From Elioraea rosea (GTDB taxonomy: Bacteria > Pseudomonadota > Alphaproteobacteria > Acetobacterales > Acetobacteraceae): a stretch of DNA of 64,000 bases. Of the stretch, positions 18,018 through 27,109 are shown one piece after another. Position 1 is the stretch's first letter, and every line of letters starts with the position of its first letter. The stretch covers positions 28,632-92,631 of the forward strand of contig NZ_VFAC01000013.1 of assembly GCF_007644105.1 (NCBI RefSeq). Direction: 5' to 3'. The notes beneath the pieces were generated by a model. It was not told the origin of the DNA, did not search any database, and saw nothing but the letters and a program-made list of their open reading frames with translations. The translations under genes and the position numbers were made by a program.

Positions 18018-18220
18018 GGCTGGGTCTCCTTGTCTGTGGCGCGAAGCGGCCTCGGCGGGTGCACCTCGCCCGGCTCCGCGCGGTCATCGTCGAACAGGAT
18101 GCGATGCGCCGCCGCGTCGAGATCCTCGTACTGCCCGCTGCGCATCGTCCAGAGGAAGGCCGCGAGCGCAAGGCCGCCGAGGATCAGCGAGAGGGGGATG
18201 AGCAGGATCAGCGCATCCAT
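18014..18220 (-). CDS. ccoS: cbb3-type cytochrome oxidase assembly protein CcoS
   Basis: 68 residues. One N-terminal helix (LILLIPLSLILGGLALAAFLW) is followed by the CcoS signature W-x-x-x-S/G-G-Q-Y-D/E-D-L (here WTMRSGQYEDLDAAAHRIL) and a short polar tail. CcoS is needed for cofactor insertion into the CcoN subunit. It overlaps the end of ccoI by 13 bases and the next small gene by four. Confidence 0.95.
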   Translation of the reverse strand: MDALILLIPLSLILGGLALAAFLWTMRSGQYEDLDAAAHRILFDDDRAEPGEVHPPRPLRATDKETQP

Positions 18221-20571
18221 GCCGCCCCTCCCCGCTCGACCCTGAGCGCGTTCAGCACGACCGTGATCGAGGACGCGGCCATCGCCGCCGCGGCGATCGC
18301 CGGCGTGACGAGGCCGGCGACCGCGAGCGGCACGGCGACGACGTTATAGGCGAGCGAGATCGCGATGTTCTGCCGCACCAGCGCCTGAGCCCGCCGCGCG
18401 ACGGAGACGGCCCAGGGCACGGCGGCAAGCCGCTCGCCCTGCCATACAAGATCGGCCGAGGCCTGGGCGATGTCGGCGCCGCTCGCCGGCGAGGCGGAGA
18501 CATGCGCCGCGGCAAGCGCCGGGGCATCGTTCAGCCCGTCGCCCACCATCAGGACGCGCTTTCCCTCTCCCCGAAGCGCGGCAAGCCTTGCGACCTTGGC
18601 AGCAGGGGAGGCTTCGGCCTGCCACGTGCCGATGCCTGCGGCACGTGCCGCCTGTTCGACGGCGTCGCGCCGGTCGCCCGACAGAAGTGACACGGGAAGT
18701 CCCTGCCCCTCGAGCGCGGCGACCGCCTCTGCCGCATCAGCGCGCGGCGCGTCGGCGAACCGGAAGGCGACCGGGGCAAGCCCGGGTCGGGTCAGGAACA
18801 GTTCCATCCCTTCGCCAGGCTCGGCACCGGCGAAGGCCGCGCTGCCGAGGCGGATCGTTCCGCCCGCGCGCGACAGGCCCTCGCCGGGGTGCTCGATCAC
18901 ATCGTCCGCTGCCGCGACGCCGGCCACCGCGGCGAGCGCGCGGGCGAGCGGATGGCGGCTCGCGGCGGCCAGCGCGCCAGCCTCGGCAAGGTCTGCCTCC
19001 GTCCAGGAGCCGGCAAGAAGCGTCGGGCGGCCGCGGGTGAGTGTGCCGGTCTTGTCGAGCACCGCGCTGTCTGCCTCGGCGAGCCGCTCGAGCGCAGAGC
19101 CGGAGGCGACGAGCACGCCACCGCGCAACAGGAGCCCCGACGCCGCGACCTGCACCGCGGGCACGGCAATGCCGAGCGCGCAGGGGCAGGTGATGATGAG
19201 GACGGCGACGGCGTTGACCAGAGCCGGCTGCCAGGGGATCCCGAACCAGCCCCACCAGAGCAGGAAGGTGGCGGCGGCGAGCGTGTGGACGACGGGCGTG
19301 TACCAGCCAGCCACACGGTCAGACAGGGCGCGGTGCCGCCCGCGCCCCTGCTCCGCCGCTTCCATCATGCGCACGATCGCGGCAAGCACCGTGCCTTCGC
19401 CCGAGGCGGTGACGGTCACGGTAATCGGCGCGGCGAGGTTCAGCGTTCCCGCCTGCACCTCCGCACCGGCGGCGACGGCGCGCGGGATGCTCTCTCCGGT
19501 GACGAGCGACGGATCGACCTCCGACCGCCCGGAGGCGACGACGCCATCGACGCCGATGCGTTCCCCGGCCGAGACGAGAACGCGCTCACCGATGCGGACC
19601 GCATCCGGCGCGCGTGGCCTCGCCAAACCGTCCTCTCCGATCACCGAGACGGGGGCTCGGTTCAGCACCAGGAGCTGGCTCGCGGCACGGCGTGCGCGCG
19701 CCCGCATCCGCCTGTCGAGGAACCGGCCGACGAGCAGGAGGAACACGAGCGAGACGGCGCTGTCGAAATAGGTGTAGGGCCCGCCCCGGATCGTTTCCGA
19801 AAGGCTCATCGCTGCTGTGAGCAGGACGCCGAGGCTGATCGGCACATCCATGTTGGTCCGCCCCGACCGCAGGGCGGAGAGCGCCGAGCGGTAGAACGGA
19901 AGCCCGCACCAGAGGATGGCGGGAAGGCCGATCAATGCGGCGAGCCAGTGCATCAGGTCTCGCGTCGCCGGCCCCATGTCGCCGCTGCCATGTCCCGTCC
20001 AGACAGCGACGGAGACGAGCATCACGTTCATCGACGCGAAGGCTGCGACCCCCATGGAGAGGAGCAGCCGGCGCGACTCGTCGTCGTCGCGCGAGGCGAG
20101 GCAGGATGGATCGAAGGGTGCCGCCGTGAAGCCGAGCGCTGCGAGACGCGCGCCGAACGCGTCGGCCCGTGCGGCAGGGCCATTCCAGCGAATGACGAGC
20201 CTGCGCGTCGCGAGCGACTGGCGCGCCCAGGTCACGTCCGGTTCGCGCGCGAGCACCTGCTCGATCAGCCAGGCGCAGGCGGCGCAGGAAATGCCGCCGA
20301 CGAGCAGGGCGATCTCGTGCCCGCCCTTGCCGTCCGCCACCGCGCGGGCGGCGAGATCGTGGCGCGGGGCATCCGGGTCGGGCCGCGGGGCGCTGCGCTC
20401 GGCCTTGGCATAGAACGCGGCAAGCCCGAGCCCCTCGACAAGGCCGTGCGCCGCCTCGCAGCCCGCGCAGCAGAACCGCGCCGCACCGGCGGGAAGTGCC
20501 GCGCCGCAATGCGCGCACGCCCCGCCCGACTGACGCGGCGCTTCGGCGACGACGCGGCCGAGTGCCGTCAT
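18208..20571 (-). CDS. ccoI: Copper-translocating P1B-type ATPase CcoI (FixI)
   Basis: 787 residues; it exports Cu(I) across the inner membrane for the CuB centre of cbb3 oxidase. In order: an N-terminal zinc-ribbon-like cysteine cluster (CAHC at about 19 and CCAGC at 34), a heavy-metal domain with GISCAAC (about 94-99), eight predicted helices, the actuator motif TGES, the metal-site CPC in ITCPCALG (about 460), the phosphorylation motif DKTGT (about 503) and the hinge GDGLND (about 675). ATG 20571 overlaps the ccoH stop (ATGA), and the upstream open frame is basic and non-protein-like. CcoI is distinguished from general copper exporters by its place between ccoH and ccoS. Confidence 0.95.
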   Translation of the reverse strand: MTALGRVVAEAPRQSGGACAHCGAALPAGAARFCCAGCEAAHGLVEGLGLAAFYAKAERSAPRPDPDAPRHDLAARAVADGKGGHEIALLVGGISCAACAWLIEQVLAREPDVTWARQSLATRRLVIRWNGPAARADAFGARLAALGFTAAPFDPSCLASRDDDESRRLLLSMGVAAFASMNVMLVSVAVWTGHGSGDMGPATRDLMHWLAALIGLPAILWCGLPFYRSALSALRSGRTNMDVPISLGVLLTAAMSLSETIRGGPYTYFDSAVSLVFLLLVGRFLDRRMRARARRAASQLLVLNRAPVSVIGEDGLARPRAPDAVRIGERVLVSAGERIGVDGVVASGRSEVDPSLVTGESIPRAVAAGAEVQAGTLNLAAPITVTVTASGEGTVLAAIVRMMEAAEQGRGRHRALSDRVAGWYTPVVHTLAAATFLLWWGWFGIPWQPALVNAVAVLIITCPCALGIAVPAVQVAASGLLLRGGVLVASGSALERLAEADSAVLDKTGTLTRGRPTLLAGSWTEADLAEAGALAAASRHPLARALAAVAGVAAADDVIEHPGEGLSRAGGTIRLGSAAFAGAEPGEGMELFLTRPGLAPVAFRFADAPRADAAEAVAALEGQGLPVSLLSGDRRDAVEQAARAAGIGTWQAEASPAAKVARLAALRGEGKRVLMVGDGLNDAPALAAAHVSASPASGADIAQASADLVWQGERLAAVPWAVSVARRAQALVRQNIAISLAYNVVAVPLAVAGLVTPAIAAAAMAASSITVVLNALRVERGGAAWMR

Positions 20572-21068
20572 CGTGCGACGATCCTCTGCCGGTGTTCGAC
20601 GGGCCCGTCTTCGCCGCGTTGCGCGGCAAGCCGCACCTCCCACTGGCCCGGCCGCGGCAACACCACCGTGGCGGCATAACGCCCGGGACCGATCTGGGTG
20701 AAGCCGAGCGGAACGGGCTCCGGCGCCTCGAGCGGGCGGACCATGGCGGCCTCAAGCGCGAGCCTGTCGAGGCCCGCACCGTCCGGCCCCGCAGCATCGA
20801 GAACGAAACGGCCCTCGAGCGGCTCGCCGGGCTTCGGCTCCCATCTCAGCGAGAAGCGCCAGCCGAAGCGCGCCTGGCGCTCGGCTTCGGCAAGCACGGT
20901 ATTGTAGAGGCGTCCGCGCTCATAGGCACGGTCGACGGTCGTTCCGGTGAAGGTGGAGAGCGCGAACCACACCATCACGGCGTTGACGACGATGACGAGC
21001 GCCATGCCGCCGACGAAGGTCCATGGAATCCATCGGTCGTATCGCCCGGCGGCCATCGCTTTCCTCAT
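20568..21068 (-). CDS. ccoH: Cytochrome oxidase assembly protein CcoH (FixH family)
   Basis: 166 residues. A single N-terminal helix (WIPWTFVGGMALVIVVNAVMVWFA) carries a periplasmic FixH domain with GTTVDRAYERGRLYNTVLAE and a final beta-rich part (GPGRYAATVVLPRPGQWEVRL). CcoH binds the CcoN-CcoP complex during assembly. Its ATG overlaps the ccoG stop by four bases, and its own stop overlaps the ccoI start, so the three proteins are translationally coupled. Confidence 0.94.
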   Translation of the reverse strand: MRKAMAAGRYDRWIPWTFVGGMALVIVVNAVMVWFALSTFTGTTVDRAYERGRLYNTVLAEAERQARFGWRFSLRWEPKPGEPLEGRFVLDAAGPDGAGLDRLALEAAMVRPLEAPEPVPLGFTQIGPGRYAATVVLPRPGQWEVRLAAQRGEDGPVEHRQRIVAR

Positions 21069-22567
21069 CGCTTCGGGGCGAGGAAGACGCTGTCATGCGA
21101 CACGACCTCCTGCCCATTCTCATCGGTCAGGACGAAGCGGAGCCGGGTGCTCTCCGGCAGCCGCGCACCCGCCGGCGCGGTGACATGCACGCGGTTCGTC
21201 GCGACGCCATCGGCCCGCGTGGCGATCGTCGCAGCCTCCTGCGGGGCGCCAACCACCGCGACGGCCGCGCCCGGGAGCCCCTCGACGCCAAGCGCGTAGT
21301 GCGGCTCCTCGTAGCCCTTGTTCCACACCTTCACCGTGAAGGCGTTCCGCACCGAGCCATCCGCCAGCAGGATGTAGACAGGCGCGCGGTCACGCAGCAC
21401 GGCGAGCTCGGTTGTGCTGCGCATCAGGAACGCCGCGAGCATCACGAGGCAGACGGCAGCGAGCACGCCGGCATAGATGAGCGTGCGCGGGCGGATGATG
21501 CGCCTGTCCGCCGTCGCGGTATCGCCGGCGAGCTGCCGCGCCGGGCCGGGAGGAAGCGCGGCGCAGGCGGTCTCGGCCTTCTGCATGTGCGCGAGCGTAT
21601 CAAGCGCGATCAGGCCGCGCGGCCGGCCCACCTTGTCCATGATCGCGTCGCAGGCATCGATGCAGAGGCCGCAGCCGATGCATTCGAGCTGCTGCCCGTC
21701 GCGGATGTCGATGCCGGTGGGGCAGACATTCACGCATTGGCGGCAGTCGACACAGTCGCCCTGGCCTTCCCAGCTTTCGCCCTGCTTGTGCTTGCCGCGC
21801 GGCTCCCCACGCCAGGTGCGGTAGGTGACGATGAGGCTGTTCTCATCGAGCATCGCGCCCTGGAAGCGCGGCCAGGGGCACATGTAGGTGCACACCTGCT
21901 CGCGCGCCCAGCCGGCCAGCGCGTAGGTGGTGAAGGTGAGGATACCGAGGAACGAGTACGTCCAGCTTCCCGCCTGGCCGGTGACGATGTCGGCAAGCAT
22001 CGTCGGCGCGTCACCGAAATAGAGTACGAACGCCCCGCCGGTCGCCGCGGCGATGACGATCCAGGCGGCGTGCTTGAGAACCTTCCTGCGCCAGTAGGCG
22101 CCGTTGCGGTGCCCCTGGTCCAGCCGCATGCGCGCATTCCGGTCACCCTCGATGCGGCGCTCGACCCAGAGATAGAGGTCGGTCCACACGGTCTGCGGGC
22201 AGGCATAGCCGCACCAGACGCGGCCAAACAGCGAGGTGACGAGGAAGAGCGCGACGGCCGCGATGATCAGCAGGCCGGTGACGAAGTAGAGCTCGTCCTG
22301 CCAGATCGCGATCGGCCCGAGATAGAACCGCCGCCCGGCGAGATCGATCAGAACGAACTGGTCCGGCGCATCGCCGGGCCTGTCCCAGCGCAGCCAGGGC
22401 AGCCCGTAGTAGATGCCGAGCGCGACGACGAGGAACACCCACTTGGCGTAGCGAAAGCGCCCCTGCACGCGCGCGGGATACACCTTCACATGCGCAGCGT
22501 AGAGCGAGGCAGGCTGGCTCGCCTGCGCCGGCGTCGGCTTCGCCTTCGTGGGCGCGTCCATCTGCAT
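21065..22567 (-). CDS. ccoG: Cytochrome oxidase accessory protein CcoG (FixG, ferredoxin-like)
   Basis: 500 residues. Membrane helices lie in the first 220 residues and near 340-365. Two [4Fe-4S] clusters are indicated by CVDCRQCVNVCPTGID and CIGCGLCIDAC, and an isolated pair in FGRVWCGYACPQTVWTDLY is typical of the NapH/FixG group. The C-terminal domain is immunoglobulin-like. CcoG acts in copper reduction for cbb3 assembly in studied bacteria. It starts 12 bases after ccoP. Confidence 0.96.
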   Translation of the reverse strand: MQMDAPTKAKPTPAQASQPASLYAAHVKVYPARVQGRFRYAKWVFLVVALGIYYGLPWLRWDRPGDAPDQFVLIDLAGRRFYLGPIAIWQDELYFVTGLLIIAAVALFLVTSLFGRVWCGYACPQTVWTDLYLWVERRIEGDRNARMRLDQGHRNGAYWRRKVLKHAAWIVIAAATGGAFVLYFGDAPTMLADIVTGQAGSWTYSFLGILTFTTYALAGWAREQVCTYMCPWPRFQGAMLDENSLIVTYRTWRGEPRGKHKQGESWEGQGDCVDCRQCVNVCPTGIDIRDGQQLECIGCGLCIDACDAIMDKVGRPRGLIALDTLAHMQKAETACAALPPGPARQLAGDTATADRRIIRPRTLIYAGVLAAVCLVMLAAFLMRSTTELAVLRDRAPVYILLADGSVRNAFTVKVWNKGYEEPHYALGVEGLPGAAVAVVGAPQEAATIATRADGVATNRVHVTAPAGARLPESTRLRFVLTDENGQEVVSHDSVFLAPKR

Positions 22568-22579
22568 CGTCCGCCTGCG

Positions 22580-23449
22580 CTACTCTCCGCCGCCGAGCGT
22601 GTGGACGTAGACGGTGAGCATGCGGATGGTCGCCTCGTCGAGGCGGCCGCCCCAGGCCGGCATCACGCCCATGCGCGGGTTCGTGATCTGCGCGACGACC
22701 TCGGCCTTCGTTCCGCCGTAGAGCCAGATCGCATCGGCGAGCGCAGGCCCGCCGACATCGCGCACCCCCTCGCCCCTCTCGCCGTGACAGGCGACGCAGT
22801 TCTCGGCGTAGACCGCCGCGCCACGCCCGGCCGCCGCGGCATCGGTCGAGCGGCCTGAGAGCGAGAGCACATGCTCGGCCACGTCGTTGATCTGCGGCCG
22901 TGTCAGCACGCCGGCATAGGCGGGCATCTGGCTCAGGCGCGCGTCGGCGTCCTGGGTGTTGCGGATTCCGTGAACGATCGTCTGCTGGATGGCCTCGAGG
23001 CTGCCGCCCCAGATCCAGTCGTCATCAACCAGGGCCGGGAAGCCGCCGCGCGCGCCCTGCCCGCCCGCGCCGTGGCAGCCGGCGCAGTTGTCGGCAAAGG
23101 CGACGCGACCGCCGGCCATCGCATAGGCGAGCAGCTCGGGGTCGTTGCGTACCTGCTCGAGGCTCGCGGCACGGATGCGGTCGAGGAACGGCGCCTGCTC
23201 GGCACGCGCCGCGGCCATCTGCTCGGTGATCTCGCTTCGCATCGACCACCCCAGGATGCCACGGAAGTGGCCGGACAACCCAGGGAAGGAGGGGTAGAGG
23301 ATTGCCCACAGCACCGACCAGGCGATGGTGCCGTAGAGAATGTAGAGCCACCATTTGGGCAGCGGCGTGTTGAGTTCCTTGATGCCGTCCCACTCATGAC
23401 CGGTGGTCATCTTGCCAGTGACGGCGTCCTTCTCGATCTTCGTCGGCAT
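22580..23449 (-). CDS. ccoP: cbb3-type cytochrome c oxidase subunit III, CcoP (dihaem)
   Basis: 289 residues: an N-terminal FixP segment (GHEWDGIKELNTPLPKWW) and a membrane helix (LYILYGTIAWSVLWAIL), then two periplasmic c-type haem domains with CAGCH and CVACH. The distal methionines are probably in SQMPAYAGVL and GVMPAWGG. It passes electrons from cytochrome c to CcoO/CcoN. Its ATG shares one base with the ccoQ stop (TGATG). Confidence 0.97.
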   Translation of the reverse strand: MPTKIEKDAVTGKMTTGHEWDGIKELNTPLPKWWLYILYGTIAWSVLWAILYPSFPGLSGHFRGILGWSMRSEITEQMAAARAEQAPFLDRIRAASLEQVRNDPELLAYAMAGGRVAFADNCAGCHGAGGQGARGGFPALVDDDWIWGGSLEAIQQTIVHGIRNTQDADARLSQMPAYAGVLTRPQINDVAEHVLSLSGRSTDAAAAGRGAAVYAENCVACHGERGEGVRDVGGPALADAIWLYGGTKAEVVAQITNPRMGVMPAWGGRLDEATIRMLTVYVHTLGGGE

Positions 23450-23622
23450 CAGCGTGCCTCTCTCCCGTCACGGTCGTCGTCGAGCGGGATGCGTCCCCGC
23501 GCTTCGAAGCGCGCCTTGTTCGAGGGGCGGAACGCCCAGAAGACGATGCCCGCGAACAGTGCGAGGAACCAGACGACCCAGATCTGTTTTAGAAGCGGGT
23601 AATTGGCTGCGAGCCAGTCCAT
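23449..23622 (-). CDS. ccoQ: cbb3-type oxidase small subunit CcoQ (FixQ)
   Basis: 57 residues, easily missed because of its size. It has one helix (IWVVWFLALFAGIVFWAFRP) preceded by MDWLAANYPLLKQ. Then comes the FixQ-type charged tail with ARFEARGRIPLDDD. The ATG at 23622 follows a GTAGGAGAGG site and lies ten bases after ccoO; the stop overlaps the ccoP start by one base. CcoQ stabilises the complex at the CcoP interface. Confidence 0.95.
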   Translation of the reverse strand: MDWLAANYPLLKQIWVVWFLALFAGIVFWAFRPSNKARFEARGRIPLDDDRDGREAR

Positions 23623-23632
23623 CGCGCCTCTC

Positions 23633-24349
23633 CTACTGCCTGAGCTGCTCGGGTGTGACGTCGGCGAAGTCGACGAGCGTGCCGAGCATCTGCAGGTAGG
23701 CGATCAGCGCATCCATCTCGGTCACCACGGCCGGGTTGCCGTCGAACGAGGCCTGCGCCGCCTTCGGATACCGCGCCGCGAGGCCGGCGCCGTCCGCGTC
23801 GGGGTTTGCCTGGGCGCGGAGATCGGCCATGGCATTGGCGATCATCTCGTCGGAGTAGGGAACGCCGAGCGCCTTCAGCGTGCGCAGATGGTCGGCGATG
23901 TCGGCCGAGCGCAGCGGCCTCTGCAGGAAGGCATAGGGCGGCATGATGCTCTCCGGCACGACCGAGCGGGGGTCGACCAGGTGCTGAAGCTGCCACTCAT
24001 TGCTGTACTTGCCGCCGACCCGCGCGAGGTCAGGCCCCGTGCGCTTCGAGCCCCACTGGAAGGGCCTGTCATACATGCTCTCGGCTGCGAGCGAGTAGTG
24101 GCCGTAGCGTTCGAGCTCGTCGCGGAACGGGCGGACCTGCTGACTGTGGCAGGTGTAGCAGCCCTCGCGCACGTAGATGTTCCGCCCCGCGAGCTCGAGC
24201 GGCGTGTAGGGGCGGATGCCCTCGACGCGCTCGATGGTCGTTTCGATCGTGAACAGCGGTACGATCTGCACGAGCCCGCCGATCGAGACGGTGATCAGCG
24301 TGAGCACCGCGAGCAGGATGACGTTCTTTTCGATGACTTCATGGCGCAT
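23633..24349 (-). CDS. ccoO: cbb3-type cytochrome c oxidase subunit II, CcoO (monohaem)
   Basis: 238 residues. An N-terminal membrane anchor ([21 protein letters not shown]) is followed by a periplasmic domain with the haem site [14 protein letters not shown] and the axial methionine region in [14 protein letters not shown]. This is a full-length CcoO. It receives electrons from CcoP and hands them to the b haems of CcoN. It lies 15 bases after ccoN. Confidence 0.97.
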   Translation of the reverse strand: MRHEVIEKNVILLAVLTLITVSIGGLVQIVPLFTIETTIERVEGIRPYTPLELAGRNIYVREGCYTCHSQQVRPFRDELERYGHYSLAAESMYDRPFQWGSKRTGPDLARVGGKYSNEWQLQHLVDPRSVVPESIMPPYAFLQRPLRSADIADHLRTLKALGVPYSDEMIANAMADLRAQANPDADGAGLAARYPKAAQASFDGNPAVVTEMDALIAYLQMLGTLVDFADVTPEQLRQ

Positions 24350-24364
24350 GGCGCGTTCCTCCCC

Positions 24365-25858
24365 TCACTCCGCCGCCTGAGCGGTCAGTGCGGGCCGTGC
24401 GGCGAGGCGGGGCTCGGCGCCCGTCGCCGTCTTCCAGAGGTTGTAGACCATGATCAGCGCCCCGGTGAGGTAGAGCACCCCGCCCATCGCGCGGATCACG
24501 TAGTAGGGGTGCATCGCCGCGACCGTTTCGATGAACGAGTACTGCAGGAAGCCGAGCTCGTCATAGGCGCGCCACATGAGCCCCTGCATGACGCCCGAGA
24601 CCCACATCGCGCTGATGTAGAGGACGATGCCGAGCGTCGCGATCCAGAAATGCCAGGCGACGAGCTTCGTCGAGTAGAGCCTCTCCCGCTTCCACAGCAC
24701 CGGCACGAGGTAGTAGAGCGCGCCGAAGGTGATGAAGCCCACCCAGCCCATCGCGCCCGAATGCACGTGGCCGATCGTCCAGTCGGTGTAGTGGCTAAGC
24801 GCGTTCACCGCCTTCACGCTCATCACCGGCCCCTCGAAGGTGCTCATGCCGTAGAAGGCGACGGCGGTGACGGAGAAGCGGAGCCCTGGGTCGGTGCGCA
24901 GTTTGTCCCACGCGCCCGAGAGCGTCATGATGCCGTTGATCATGCCGCCCCAGGACGGCATCCACAGCATCACGCTGAAGATCATCCCGAGCGTCTGTGC
25001 CCAGTCGGGCAGGGCTGTGTAGTGCAGGTGGTGCGGGCCGGCCCAGATGTAGAGGAAGATCAGCGACCAGAAATGCACGATCGACAGCCGGTAGGAGTAG
25101 ATCGGCCGGTCAGCCTGCTTGGGGATGAAGTAGTACATCATCCCGAGGAAGCCCGCCGTCAGGAAGAAGCCCACCGCGTTGTGGCCGTACCACCACTGGA
25201 TCATCGCATCCTGCACGCCGGCCGGAACGAGATAGCTCTTCGATCCGCCGAAGCTCACCGGAAGCTGCAGGTTGTTGCCGATGTGCAGCATCGCGATGGT
25301 GATGATGAAGGCGAGGTAGAACCAGTTGGCGACGAAGATGTGCGGCTCCTGCCGCTTCATGAGCGTGCCCATGAACACGACGAGGTAAACGACCCAGACG
25401 AGGGTCAGGAACAGGTCAACGAACCACTCGGGCTCGGCGTATTCCTTGCTCGAGGTCACGCCCATGACGTAGCCGAGCGCGGCGAGAACGATGAAGGTCT
25501 GGTAGCCGAAGAACAGGAACCACCCCGCCTCGGGCCCGCCGAACAGCCGCGCCCGACAGGTGCGCTGCACGACATGCAGGCTCGTGCCGATCAGCGCGTT
25601 GCCGCCGAAGGCGAAGATTACCGCCGAGGTGTGCACCGGGCGGAGCCTGCCGAAGGTCGTGTACTCGAGATCGAGATTGAGCAGCGGGAAGGCGAGCTGC
25701 CAGGCGATCAGCGTTCCCATCAGGAAGCCGACGACGCCCCAGAAGATGGTCGCGACCATGAAGGCGCGCACGACATCCTCGACGTAGGCGGGGGCGCGCG
25801 TTCGCGCGTGGCTCAGCGTCCCCTCTCCCGTGACCGCTGCTGCGACGTCACCCGACAT
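24365..25858 (-). CDS. ccoN: cbb3-type cytochrome c oxidase subunit I, CcoN
   Basis: 497 residues with 12 or more helices; the catalytic haem-copper subunit that reduces O2 with high affinity. Histidine ligands appear in [17 protein letters not shown] (low-spin haem), [19 protein letters not shown] and [13 protein letters not shown] (CuB), and [17 protein letters not shown] (haems). ATG 25858 follows a GGAGGGACC site; the open frame upstream runs through the promoter. A perfect FNR-type box lies 87 to 100 bases before the start. First gene of ccoNOQPGHIS. Confidence 0.97.
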   Translation of the reverse strand: MSGDVAAAVTGEGTLSHARTRAPAYVEDVVRAFMVATIFWGVVGFLMGTLIAWQLAFPLLNLDLEYTTFGRLRPVHTSAVIFAFGGNALIGTSLHVVQRTCRARLFGGPEAGWFLFFGYQTFIVLAALGYVMGVTSSKEYAEPEWFVDLFLTLVWVVYLVVFMGTLMKRQEPHIFVANWFYLAFIITIAMLHIGNNLQLPVSFGGSKSYLVPAGVQDAMIQWWYGHNAVGFFLTAGFLGMMYYFIPKQADRPIYSYRLSIVHFWSLIFLYIWAGPHHLHYTALPDWAQTLGMIFSVMLWMPSWGGMINGIMTLSGAWDKLRTDPGLRFSVTAVAFYGMSTFEGPVMSVKAVNALSHYTDWTIGHVHSGAMGWVGFITFGALYYLVPVLWKRERLYSTKLVAWHFWIATLGIVLYISAMWVSGVMQGLMWRAYDELGFLQYSFIETVAAMHPYYVIRAMGGVLYLTGALIMVYNLWKTATGAEPRLAARPALTAQAAE

Positions 25859-25944
25859 GGTCCCTCCGACAGTCTGGGCGGCGACGGCCGCCCCTCTGGC
25901 ACTCCAGACGGTGCGGAGGGTGCGCGGGCTGCCGCGCCGCAGCA

Positions 25945-25958
25945 TTGATATGAATCAA
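25945..25958. promoter_or_regulatory. Perfect FNR/ANR-type box between ccoN and the divergent DUF2189 gene
   Basis: TTGATATGAATCAA is a perfect TTGAT-N4-ATCAA dyad. It lies 87 bases before the ccoN ATG on one side and 96 before the DUF2189 start on the other. The position suits an activator site for either or both promoters under low oxygen. The Crp/Fnr gene at 8938, itself preceded by the same dyad, is the nearest candidate regulator. Confidence 0.8.
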
Positions 25959-26053
25959 GGTGCGGTGACGCCGACCGGTGCAGAGATGGCCGAAGCATGC
26001 GGGAGGCGGGACGAGCGGTCCGCGCGCCGGCCATGCGGGAATGAGATGGGTGG

Positions 26054-26836
26054 ATGCGCATGACAGATGACGCCGTCCCGGTTTTCGCCGACGCAACGCC
26101 GCGGATCAGGCGCGTCGCGGTGGACCGTCCCTGGACTTGGCTTGCCGCGGGCTGGCGCGACGTGCTCGCAGCCCCGTCCGTGAGTCTTGCCTATGGCGCG
26201 CTGATGGTGGCGCTGACCTACCTCCTGCTTCTCGTGCTCGTTCAGGTCGGCGTGTTCTGGCTGGTTCTGCCGCTCTCGGCCGGCTTCTTCTTCACCGCCC
26301 CGCTTCTCGCCGTCGGCCTCTACGAGACGAGCAGGCGGCTTGCGGCGCGCGAGCCCGTCAGCCTCGGCCACGCCTTCGCGGCCTACAAGCGCAACGCGAC
26401 GCAGCTTTCCTTCATGGGCGTGATCCTCGGCCTGTTCCATCTCGGCTGGATCCGCGTCGCGCTGCTGATCTTCGCGGTGTTCTTCGGCATCGGCTTCAAC
26501 CCGACCTGGGAGAGCATCGTCCTGAAGCTGATGGCGCCGCAGGCGATCCCGTTCTGGGCCGTCGGCACGGCGGTGGGCGCGGCGTTCGCAGCGATCGTGT
26601 TCGCGATCTCTGCCATCTCCATCCCCATGCTGCTCGACCGGGACGTGAACGTGTTCACGGCGGTGGCGACATCGTTCACGGCGGTGAGGGAGAACTGGCC
26701 TGCGATGACGCTCTGGGCCGGGCTGATCGTTGCGTTCACCGCCTTCGGGCTGATCCCGCTCTTCCTCGGCCTTGCGGTGACGATGCCGCTGATCGGCCAC
26801 GCCACCTGGCATGCCTACAAGGATCTCGTCGAGTAA
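26054..26836 (+). CDS. DUF2189-type integral membrane protein
   Basis: 260 residues with six predicted helices, including GALMVALTYLLLLVLVQVG and MTLWAGLIVAFTAFGLIPLF. The family pattern begins PRIRRVAVDRPWTWLAAGWRDV and ends GHATWHAYKDLV. The protein resembles DUF2189 membrane proteins, whose function is unknown. A second ATG at 26060 is equally possible as start. The gene diverges from ccoN across an intergenic region with a perfect FNR box, so co-control with cbb3 oxidase is plausible. Confidence 0.8.
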   Translation: MRMTDDAVPVFADATPRIRRVAVDRPWTWLAAGWRDVLAAPSVSLAYGALMVALTYLLLLVLVQVGVFWLVLPLSAGFFFTAPLLAVGLYETSRRLAAREPVSLGHAFAAYKRNATQLSFMGVILGLFHLGWIRVALLIFAVFFGIGFNPTWESIVLKLMAPQAIPFWAVGTAVGAAFAAIVFAISAISIPMLLDRDVNVFTAVATSFTAVRENWPAMTLWAGLIVAFTAFGLIPLFLGLAVTMPLIGHATWHAYKDLVE

Positions 26837-27109
26837 GGATCGGCCGGGCAGAAGGTCGGGGCCGAGCGTCTCGTAGAGGCGAACTCAGAGGCGCGTGCGG
26901 GGGCACCAGGCACAGACGAAGGTGCTCGGCGCCCCTCGCCGATCACGCCGAGCCCATCGCGCGGGAGGATGCCAAGGACATCGCGCTGCGGTCTTTCGCA
27001 TTATAGGCGCCGGCATGGGCGGGGATTCCCGTGGTGGTGAGATGGTCGCGCGCGATGCCGTCGCGGGCGACGGTGATGCGCCCACCCTCGCCCCCTGTTT
27101 GCCGAACGG
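26837..27109. other. Intergenic stretch without a recognised gene
   Basis: 273 bases between the convergent DUF2189 and COG2836-type genes. I see no tRNA, hairpin with T tract or ribosome-site-led reading frame. One frame ends in a short protein-like tail (PIAREDAKDIALRSFAL, stop near 27004) but has no start or upstream homologous text, so it could be chance or a worn remnant. Confidence 0.4.

Noticed and set aside
26880..27006. Short protein-like tail after the DUF2189 gene, possibly a gene remnant
   Set aside because: Only about 20 residues look real, no start or ribosome site exists and no homologous text precedes it, so chance cannot be excluded.
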